This document shows, piece after piece, positions 1-5,317 of a DNA stretch of 25,881 bases. How positions within the stretch are numbered: position 1 is the stretch's first letter; each line of letters opens with the position of its first letter. The DNA is taken from the NCBI GenBank assembly GCA_947564305.1, contig CANOBT010000079.1, forward strand, positions 1 through 25,881, read 5' to 3'. The stretch is from an uncultured Lachnospiraceae bacterium. Its GTDB lineage: Bacteria; Bacillota_A; Clostridia; Lachnospirales; Lachnospiraceae. The position numbers and the translations under genes were made by a program. A model generated the notes under the pieces. It did not search any database. It had not been told where the DNA came from and saw only the letters and a list, made by a program, of their open reading frames with translations.

Positions 1-52
1 AGATCTCCTCCGACTCCGGCAAAAGCAGGTCGTATGTACCGTATACGATCAC
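1..52 (-). CDS. Possible 5' end of a GTG-started gene, cut by the window edge
   Basis: Downstream of the PglC-like gene an open frame runs off the window on the minus strand. A GTG at 52-50 is preceded by an AGGAAGG ribosome binding site about 7 bases upstream. It would give 17 visible residues, starting M-I-V-Y-G-T-Y-D-L-L. The Y-G-T-Y/F-D-L-L string resembles the start of cytidylyltransferase-fold proteins (TagD/GCT type), which occur in polysaccharide operons. The HxGH motif expected straight after it is not there, however; the residues read L-P-E-S. The same frame is also open upstream, overlapping the end of the previous gene, so the start is not certain. Identity unresolved. Confidence 0.3.
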   Translation of the reverse strand, partial: MIVYGTYDLLLPESEEI

Positions 53-80
53 CTCATATCCTTCCTGACTCAGCCCCTCT

Positions 81-737
81 TTAGATATATCTTTTATCCA
101 AAGATATATCTGTTCCTTTAAATTCCTCCATGGTTTCTGATGTTTCAGAATTAATTCCCTCTCTCTTTAAAACACTCCCCACTGTCTGAAAAATGATTTT
201 CCAATCTCCCCAAAAACTGATATGATCTACATAATAGACATCTTTATCAAATTTATCTTCCCAGGTCAATGCGTTTCGTCCATGTACCTGCGCATATCCT
301 GTAAGCCCTGGCCTTACTTCATGACGCCTCGCCTGATGTTCGGTATATAGAGGTAGGTATTGTACCAAAAGAGGTCTCGGTCCCACCATGGACAAAGTTC
401 CGTTTAGGATGTTCCACAATTCCGGCAATTCATCCAAAGATGTGGAACGAAGAAACCTGCCAAACTTTGTGAGTCTAACTCCATCTGGCAGCAATTCCCC
501 ATTTTCATCCCTGTCATCTGTCATTGTACGAAACTTATACAAAACAAATATTTCACCCCTGAGTCCCGGTCTCTTTTGTTTAAATATGACTGGTGAACCA
601 AGTTTTATATGTACCAGGACAGCAACTAACAGCATTAACGGAGATAGAACAATCATGGCTAAAGCCGCACAGCAAAAATCCTGCGGACGTTTAATGTATT
701 TCTCATATACATTCTGTTTGTGGACATTTATGCTCAT
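81..737 (-). CDS. pglC: PglC-type phosphoglycosyl transferase (initiating sugar transferase)
   Basis: Bacterial sugar transferase family, 218 aa. It would transfer a sugar-1-phosphate from a UDP-sugar to undecaprenyl phosphate at the inner face of the membrane, starting assembly of the glycan repeat unit. One hydrophobic membrane segment lies at about residues 22-43. It is followed by the family landmarks K-F-R-T-M (68-72), the catalytic Asp-Glu pair in L-D-E-L-P (about 102-103), G-P-R-P (119-122) and R-P-G-L-T-G (142-147). The short form with a single membrane anchor matches PglC rather than the long WbaP type. The ATG at 737 is chosen because AAGGAG lies 7 bases upstream; a longer reading to 800 lacks such a site. 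The adjacent PglD-, PglE- and PglF-type genes suggest a diacetylated bacillosamine-like substrate, which is an inference. Confidence 0.9.
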   Translation of the reverse strand: MSINVHKQNVYEKYIKRPQDFCCAALAMIVLSPLMLLVAVLVHIKLGSPVIFKQKRPGLRGEIFVLYKFRTMTDDRDENGELLPDGVRLTKFGRFLRSTSLDELPELWNILNGTLSMVGPRPLLVQYLPLYTEHQARRHEVRPGLTGYAQVHGRNALTWEDKFDKDVYYVDHISFWGDWKIIFQTVGSVLKREGINSETSETMEEFKGTDISLDKRYI

Positions 738-850
738 ATCAGTCTCCTTATTACTTCTTTGCATATTGAATAAAGCAAAACTGCTTAAAATAGCTATCAC
801 AGCAGATATTGCAAATTTCTTTCATTATTATTATTTCTGCCTCACTTTCA

Positions 851-1462
851 TTACTGACACTTCACTAATTTCCTTGCTGGAACCCCCACATAAGTCCCAC
901 TCTCCGTAATATCTCCTACAACCACTGCACCTGCTCCCACCATAACATCTTTGCAAATCTTTACATTATTTCTAATCACCGCACCCGCTCCTATCCATGT
1001 ACCATTCTCAACCTCAACATTTCTTGCCAAATGCGCCCCTACCGCAATATGTACATAATCTCCAATCCGGCAATCATGGTCTACAGAAGCCGCTGTATTT
1101 ACGATAACGCCTTTTCCAATAACGGTCCCCGGCTGAACGGCTGCCCCCATCATAATAACAGTACCGATTCCTATCTTCGGCATTTCATCTGGCAGATTTG
1201 CCTTAGGATGAATCAGAGACACTACGGAAATGCCCGCTGTTTCATACGATTCCAGAAGCCTCTTGCGAATATCAGCATTTCCAATAGCGACAATCACATC
1301 TGCTTCCCCTTTATGGTTAAATGCTTCTTGGCTTCCTCCTATAACAGAATTATCTGTTTTATGTTTCGGATTATCATCCAAAAATTGTATCCTTTGGTAA
1401 CAATTCAAATCAGATGCCAAATCTTTTATCACTTTTCCATGCCCGCTACTTCCAACTATCAG
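851..1462 (-). CDS. pglD: PglD/NeuD-type sugar O/N-acyltransferase with a non-ATG start
   Basis: Left-handed beta-helix acyltransferase, about 203 aa. The N-terminal PglD-type Rossmann half contains G-S-S-G-H-G-K. The C-terminal half has hexapeptide repeats, the expected catalytic His in S-V-D-H-D-C (about residue 129), and the usual G-V-P-A-R close to the end. It probably N-acetylates the amino group installed by the PglE-type aminotransferase, using acetyl-CoA. The glycine-rich N terminus is encoded well upstream of the first GTG (1432), so that GTG cannot be the true start. No ATG, GTG or TTG is available upstream in frame. The most reasonable start is a CTG at 1462-1460, which overlaps the previous stop as CTGA. 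The strong AGGAGG lies about 15 bases away, which is long. Family assignment is firm; exact start is not. Confidence 0.85.
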   Translation of the reverse strand: MIVGSSGHGKVIKDLASDLNCYQRIQFLDDNPKHKTDNSVIGGSQEAFNHKGEADVIVAIGNADIRKRLLESYETAGISVVSLIHPKANLPDEMPKIGIGTVIMMGAAVQPGTVIGKGVIVNTAASVDHDCRIGDYVHIAVGAHLARNVEVENGTWIGAGAVIRNNVKICKDVMVGAGAVVVGDITESGTYVGVPARKLVKCQ

Positions 1463-2118
1463 AAGCCTGTTATACCCCCTCCTGTATTTACAGGTTTAGC
1501 AGGAACTCCCACAGCAACACACCCACAAGGAATGGGGCGTACTACAACAGCGCCAGCCCCCACTATAATATCTTCCTCAACACTAATACCCTGAATAATC
1601 TTACTTCCAGTTCCCAGTTCCGTCCTCCGTTTCACAAGGACATTTCCAGAAATATTTACTCCTGGATAAACTGTTACAAAAGATTTCAAAACAACATCAT
1701 GTCCCACTGTACAGGATAAATTAATAATTACAAAATCTTCTATTGTAATATTTACTGTCAGTATATTCCCTGCACAAATAATATTTCCCTCTCCGATAGA
1801 CACCTTATCAGAAATCTGCACATCAGGGTCAATCAAGTTGGGAAATCGGTAGCCTCCAATCCCTTTTATCTTCTCCACAATCTTTTCTCTTGTCTTTGCA
1901 GAACCAACTGCAACTGCAATCGCCGTATCAAAATCATATTCCTTTAACTTTTCTATTCCGCCCAACACCCTGTAACCATTAATTTCCGTCTGCGCTTCCA
2001 CGCCATCATCCAGATAACCTTCAATCTCCCAACTCGGTATTTTCTGATTGATTCGTTCAATTAACCACTGAACTTCTCTGCCAAACCCTCCAGCCCCAAA
2101 TATCAATATTTTGTTCAT
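1459..2118 (-). CDS. NeuD/PglD-type sugar acyltransferase
   Basis: A second beta-helix acyltransferase, 219 aa, directly upstream of the PglD-like gene. The N terminus has the nucleotide-fold loop G-A-G-G-F-G-R (residues 8-14), followed by hexapeptide repeats from about residue 95. A His in T-V-G-H-D (about 140) is the likely general base, and G-V-P-A-K lies near the C terminus. It may acetylate a second position or another amino sugar of the same repeat unit; the substrate cannot be read from the sequence. The ATG at 2118 is preferred over the TTG at 2121 because GGAGAG lies 6 bases upstream. The preceding gene is not a glycan gene but the AAA-ATPase-like gene, whose stop lies about 40 bases away, so this gene may depend on readthrough from there. 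Confidence 0.9.
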   Translation of the reverse strand: MNKILIFGAGGFGREVQWLIERINQKIPSWEIEGYLDDGVEAQTEINGYRVLGGIEKLKEYDFDTAIAVAVGSAKTREKIVEKIKGIGGYRFPNLIDPDVQISDKVSIGEGNIICAGNILTVNITIEDFVIINLSCTVGHDVVLKSFVTVYPGVNISGNVLVKRRTELGTGSKIIQGISVEEDIIVGAGAVVVRPIPCGCVAVGVPAKPVNTGGGITGF

Positions 2119-2159
2119 CAAATGCTCTCCATAATATATTCAATCAAATTTAAAACAAT

Positions 2160-3860
2160 TTATCCCTTCCCCACCAGGCATTCCTTCCGGTAGAAACACA
2201 ACCCATATGCCAATATGTCCTCATACCCCTCATGCCTCAACTCTTCACGGTACTTCTTCTCTTCTATCTGAAGAAGAGCCTCCCGGCAGCATCTCTCCAT
2301 GTCCTGGAAAGCCTTCGCCGCCTTAATCTCTATGACAACTGCGCGCCCTCCGCGAATCCGGGGGGTCTTCAAGAAAATGTCTGCCCGCCCAAGCCCTGCT
2401 TCTCGGTTAGAAAGCACACGGTACTTGCCGTTCAGCCCCAGCAGCCCTGCCAAAAAGCCATGGTAGTAACTCTCTCCATAGTCAAAATAGCTGATAGTCC
2501 TCTCCAGAAACCCAGATATTTCCTGCTCCATCGTATCCGTGTCTCCCTCCTCTATCGCCTTATAAAGAGGTGCAATCTGGAAACCTTTCTTTTTCTTATC
2601 AAACCAGCTGCGGATTGTATTTTTATATATATAAGAGACTTCCATATTCGGAATTGCCATTTCCAGCAGGCACTCCTCCCCCTCCATGCGCATGGATACT
2701 TTCTTCAGGTAGCCGGTAAAAAACAGGAAATTCCACAGGTTATCTTCGGAATCATAAATACTGTCATAGGTAATATCCTCATGGATGGGCTTCTCTATCG
2801 TGCCGCCGTTCAGCAGATGCTCCAGCTGCTCTTTCATCTGACCATCCTCATCATCTGCATGGTCTACAAGCTCTCTTACGATGCTATTAGCACTGGTATT
2901 TGCCCAGTAAGGCTTAGGGAAAGCCTGGGGATTAGCGCTTATGGCATCCACATGGTTGAGGATGCTCCATGGGTTATAGACCTCCGTCTTCCCAAAGCAA
3001 TAGCCGTTATACCATCGCTTAATCTCCTGCAAACTGCTTTCTCTTCTGTAAAAAGACAGCATATCACCGACTTCCTCCTGGGTAAATCCGAAATGTTCAC
3101 TATAATCTTCATCCAGCACAGAACACATCTTTAAATTGTTAAGCCCTGTGAAAATAGATTCCCTTGACACCCTCAGGCAGCCGGTAACCACTGCAAACTC
3201 CAGATAAGGATTTGTCTTCAGCGCGGACTCAAACAGGGAACGGATGAAACTTACCATCTGATTATAATATCCTCTAAAATAGGAACTTTCAAGCGGGACG
3301 TCATACTCGTCAATGAGGATGATGCATTCCCTGCCATATGTTTCAAAAATACACTTTGACAGAAACGCAAGGCTGGTAAAATAATCCGTGTCCTCTGCCC
3401 TTCTCCCACGGATTGCCTGATACTTCTTAGCATCCTCCGGATTCTTAAGTTTCTTTAACACCCTTTCTTCATGCCTGTCAAACTCTTCTGCTATGGCTTC
3501 CTTTAAGCAGGCATAAGCTATCTCATAATTATCCTGCTTAGCAGATTTCAGCGTCAGCATAATTACCGGATACTGCCCCATCATTGCTGTATACGCTTCT
3601 CCTGCCTCCATAATAGCCAGCCCCTTGAAAAGTTCTGCATTCTTCTGGTTCTTCTCCGCATCCCCGGTGTCCTCAAAATAATATTTCAGCATACTGAGGT
3701 TTAAAGTCTTCCCAAAACGCCTGGGGCGGGTAAACAAGTTTACCTTTCCTTTCTTATCGAGCATATCTTTTATCATCAATGTTTTATCTACATAATAATA
3801 TCCTTTTTGAAAAATATTCTTAAAATCATCTACGCCAATCGGCAAGGGCATAAACGCCAT
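2160..3860 (-). CDS. AAA-ATPase-like protein with C-terminal PD-(D/E)XK nuclease-like domain
   Basis: Protein of 566 aa with the layout of the AAA-ATPase_like/PDDEXK_9 group common in Clostridia and Bacteroidetes. The start M-P-L-P-I-G-V-D-D-F and Y-Y-Y-V-D-K-T are family signatures. The P-loop is R-P-R-R-F-G-K-T (about 45-52) and the Walker B is I-L-I-D-E-Y-D (181-187). The nuclease-like core near the C terminus shows G-R-A-D-I (491-495) and I-E-I-K (510-513), supplying Asp, Glu and Lys of the PD-(D/E)XK motif. Biological role is unknown for the family; defence or mobile-element roles have been suggested. The ATG at 3860 is chosen for the GGGAGG about 10 bases upstream; a GTG at 3923 would add 21 residues. 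It sits inside a polysaccharide pathway and is divergent from two XRE regulators. Confidence 0.88.
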   Translation of the reverse strand: MAFMPLPIGVDDFKNIFQKGYYYVDKTLMIKDMLDKKGKVNLFTRPRRFGKTLNLSMLKYYFEDTGDAEKNQKNAELFKGLAIMEAGEAYTAMMGQYPVIMLTLKSAKQDNYEIAYACLKEAIAEEFDRHEERVLKKLKNPEDAKKYQAIRGRRAEDTDYFTSLAFLSKCIFETYGRECIILIDEYDVPLESSYFRGYYNQMVSFIRSLFESALKTNPYLEFAVVTGCLRVSRESIFTGLNNLKMCSVLDEDYSEHFGFTQEEVGDMLSFYRRESSLQEIKRWYNGYCFGKTEVYNPWSILNHVDAISANPQAFPKPYWANTSANSIVRELVDHADDEDGQMKEQLEHLLNGGTIEKPIHEDITYDSIYDSEDNLWNFLFFTGYLKKVSMRMEGEECLLEMAIPNMEVSYIYKNTIRSWFDKKKKGFQIAPLYKAIEEGDTDTMEQEISGFLERTISYFDYGESYYHGFLAGLLGLNGKYRVLSNREAGLGRADIFLKTPRIRGGRAVVIEIKAAKAFQDMERCCREALLQIEEKKYREELRHEGYEDILAYGLCFYRKECLVGKG

Positions 3861-4125
3861 ATTCCACGCCTCCCTCCCAGGGACTACTTTGCTTCTGTAT
3901 CCCACTATCGTCTGCTTATCCACATTCTACTATACTTCTCCCCCATTTACAATCAGCACTTTCATAAATTTATTCAAAAACGGACTGTCCATACCTGTGC
4001 AAAATCTCCAACCGCATATTTATTTTTCGCTTTTCGCGTATTTTCCACCAAAATAACACACATTTTATTAACATTAGTGGCAGAAAACACACAATTCATC
4101 TTAATTAAGCGGAGGTATTAATACT
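3861..4125. promoter_or_regulatory. Divergent control region between the AAA-like gene and the first XRE gene
   Basis: AT-rich spacer of about 265 bases that must carry the start signals for both flanking genes. TTCGCTTTTCGCG at 4026-4038 is closely matched by TTCGCTAATCGCG upstream of the second XRE gene and is a candidate operator. A weak plus-strand promoter could be TTTCCA (4042-4047) with a TATTAA-like element 18 bases on. A GGAGG at 4111-4115 serves the XRE gene. No convincing promoter for the minus-strand gene was picked out by eye. Confidence 0.45.
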
Positions 4126-4461
4126 ATGGAATTCAATGTCCGTCTTGGAAATCTTATTGAAGAAAATAACGTTACGCAAAGGCAGCTGGCTTTTGACCTT
4201 CACATCGCCAATTCCACGATAAACGGCTATATCAGCGGTTACCGGGAACCGGATTTTGCCATGCTCATGCGGCTGGCAGCTTACTTTGACGTATCCACCG
4301 ATTATCTGCTGGGGCTTTCCGATGAAAAGAGACCAGCCCCATCTTCCCTGAGCCATTCTGAATCTGAACTGCTCCATCTTTACCGTTCCCTGAATCCTGA
4401 ACGCCGGGAACTTCTCATCGGACAAGCAAAATTCTATCACAGCCTCCCCGAATCAGATTAA
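4126..4461 (+). CDS. XRE-family HTH transcriptional regulator (copy 1)
   Basis: Small DNA-binding regulator, 111 aa. The N-terminal 65 residues form a Cro/C1-type helix-turn-helix. They include T-Q-R-Q-L-A (residues 17-22), the recognition-helix region S-T-I-N-G-Y (30-35) and the closing S-T-D-Y-L-L-G typical of the family. The C-terminal 40 residues are charged and probably helical, perhaps for dimerisation. GGAGG lies 10 bases before the ATG. About two thirds of residues in the HTH half are identical to the next gene, so the two are tandem paralogues. The shared upstream TTCGC motif suggests they regulate themselves or each other. They run head-on against the surrounding polysaccharide operon. 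The target genes cannot be told from the sequence; the divergent AAA-like gene is the obvious candidate. Confidence 0.92.
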   Translation: MEFNVRLGNLIEENNVTQRQLAFDLHIANSTINGYISGYREPDFAMLMRLAAYFDVSTDYLLGLSDEKRPAPSSLSHSESELLHLYRSLNPERRELLIGQAKFYHSLPESD

Positions 4462-4471
4462 AAGAAAATTC

Positions 4472-4483
4472 AATTCGCGAATT
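4472..4483. promoter_or_regulatory. 12-base perfect palindrome upstream of second XRE gene
   Basis: AATTCGCGAATT is a perfect palindrome 11 bases after the stop of the first XRE gene. Its TTCGC core is the same as that of the repeated motif just downstream, so it may be an extra operator half-site pair. It is not followed by a T-run, so it is not a terminator. Confidence 0.4.
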
Positions 4484-4488
4484 ATTTG

Positions 4489-4541
4489 TTCGCTAATCGC
4501 GCACTTTTTGTTTGAAACAAGGATGCTGCTATTAAGATTAT
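4489..4541 (+). promoter_or_regulatory. Putative promoter and operator of the second XRE gene
   Basis: TTCGCTAATCGCG (4489-4501) matches the motif upstream of the first XRE gene at 11 of 13 positions and at a similar distance from the ATG (83 versus 87 bases). It is followed by TTGAAA (4512-4517) and, after 18 bases, GATTAT (4536-4541), a plausible vegetative promoter. Binding of an XRE protein beside the -35 element would allow autoregulation; this is inferred. Confidence 0.45.
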
Positions 4542-4584
4542 AGGACAGCTACATATTATCTAAAAAGAATGGAGGTATTATCAT

Positions 4585-4917
4585 ATGGATTTTAACATTC
4601 GCCTTGAAAACCTTATTGAGGAGAAAAATGTATCACAGAAACAACTGGCTATCGACCTTCACGTTTCCAAGTCCACGATAAACGGCTATATCACAGGCTA
4701 CCGTGAACCGGATTTCGAGATGCTCGTCAGGCTCGCAACCTACCTGGACTCATCCACTGATTACCTGTTGGGACTTACCAATGAAAAGAAACCTACCACA
4801 TCTACATTGGATGCGGATGAAGCTGAGTTAATCCGCCTCTACCGCACCCTGATTCCTAAACACAAGAATCTCATAAAGGGGCAGGTGAAATTTCTCCATG
4901 GGCATCCTGATGAATAA
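4585..4917 (+). CDS. XRE-family HTH transcriptional regulator (copy 2)
   Basis: Regulator of 110 aa, a close paralogue of the preceding gene. It has the same helix-turn-helix layout (S-Q-K-Q-L-A, S-T-I-N-G-Y, S-T-D-Y-L-L-G-L). The recognition-helix neighbourhood differs at a few positions (V-S-K instead of I-A-N just before S-T-I-N-G-Y), so the DNA preference may have shifted slightly. The C-terminal 40 residues are more diverged. GGAGG stands 9 bases before the ATG within a near-identical leader (GGAGGTATTA) to that of copy 1, which points to a duplication including the leader. It has its own promoter-like sequence and is followed by a strong hairpin terminator. Confidence 0.92.
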   Translation: MDFNIRLENLIEEKNVSQKQLAIDLHVSKSTINGYITGYREPDFEMLVRLATYLDSSTDYLLGLTNEKKPTTSTLDADEAELIRLYRTLIPKHKNLIKGQVKFLHGHPDE

Positions 4918-4953
4918 AGATGGGTGAGCACACATGTGGCGTATATTTGCTTT

Positions 4954-4997
4954 TATACCATAGGAAACGCCCTCGCATTTCCTATGGTATAGTTTTT
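4954..4997 (+). terminator. Rho-independent terminator after the XRE pair
   Basis: A perfect 14-base inverted repeat (arms 4954-4967 and 4978-4991, TATACCATAGGAAA and its complement) with a 10-base loop, followed by GTTTTT. The T-run is on the plus strand only; on the minus strand the hairpin is followed by AAAAGC, so it should stop XRE transcription but not leftward readthrough. The stem is GC-poor but long and unbroken. Confidence 0.7.
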
Positions 4998-5055
4998 CCC
5001 TTCGTACACGCAGAAACTTTCTTCAGGTACCCGGCAAAAAATTTGTCTGGTTAGC
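4985..5055 (-). pseudogene. Remnant of an AAA-ATPase-like gene
   Basis: On the minus strand a short frame between two stops reads F-F-A-G-Y-L-K-K-V-S. The intact AAA-ATPase-like protein in this window has F-F-T-G-Y-L-K-K-V-S. At DNA level 5016-5041 matches 2698-2723 at 24 of 26 positions. No start, P-loop or nuclease motif is left, so this is a decayed scrap of a second copy or the scar of a rearrangement. Confidence 0.6.
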
Positions 5056-5060
5056 AAGTC

Positions 5061-5237
5061 CTAATTTTCAGTTAATGGCGGTTTTTGATATAATTTGCGA
5101 TTTATTGCATTTTTTTCAAAAGCAATTTGCTTTAAAACATTTTCAGCGTTATCTTTTTGCGCCTCAATTTCAAGCCTTTCTAAAAGTGTCAACTGATCAA
5201 ACAGGTTACCGTTATATTCTTTTTCATTTATTGGCAT
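5061..5237 (-). CDS. Small hypothetical protein (58 aa) with its own promoter
   Basis: An open frame from ATG at 5237 to TAG at 5061 encodes 58 residues beginning M-P-I-N-E-K-E-Y-N-G. The protein is soluble, highly charged (many Glu, Lys, Asp, Asn) and looks helical throughout, with no signal peptide or membrane segment. I do not recognise the family. Support comes from an excellent extended -10 promoter starting transcription about 36 bases before the ATG and an AAGGA site 10 bases upstream of it. Codon use is ordinary. The gene sits between the PglE-type gene and the decayed AAA-like fragment, and so belongs to the foreign-looking module. A small partner protein or antitoxin-like role is conceivable but cannot be shown. 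Confidence 0.5.
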   Translation of the reverse strand: MPINEKEYNGNLFDQLTLLERLEIEAQKDNAENVLKQIAFEKNAINRKLYQKPPLTEN

Positions 5238-5279
5238 ACAATCACCATCCTTTACCTGTGCCGTTTATATAGTAATTTC

Positions 5280-5309
5280 ATTATACCAGACGCACAATTC
5301 AGATGTAAA
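5280..5309 (-). promoter_or_regulatory. Strong sigma-A type promoter with extended -10
   Basis: Reading leftward, TTTACA (5309-5304), 18 bases, then TGG-TATAAT (-10 at 5285-5280). The -10 hexamer is a perfect match and carries the TGn extension. It begins only a few bases after the stop of the PglE-type gene and points at the small 58-codon ORF. Confidence 0.7.
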
Positions 5310-5317
5310 GCCTTTAT

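Noticed and set aside
388..909. Plus-strand open frame of 173 codons across the PglC-type gene
   Set aside because: It lies opposite a gene with full family motifs, has no ribosome binding site and gives a low-complexity product; a shadow frame.
2232..3134. Plus-strand open frame of 300 codons opposite the AAA-ATPase-like gene
   Set aside because: The minus strand carries Walker and PD-(D/E)XK motifs; the plus frame shows no recognisable domain and no start signal.
4105..4440. Minus-strand frame opposite the first XRE gene
   Set aside because: The plus strand encodes a complete helix-turn-helix with a strong GGAGG; the minus frame has neither.
4954..4991. 14-base inverted repeat as ends of a miniature mobile element or as a bidirectional terminator
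   Set aside because: The loop is only 10 bases and a T-run follows on the plus strand alone, so a one-way terminator explains it better.
5075..5272. Plus-strand ORF of 65 codons between the XRE pair and the PglE-type gene
   Set aside because: No ribosome binding site or promoter and an aromatic, low-quality product; the opposite strand has a better-supported small ORF with promoter.
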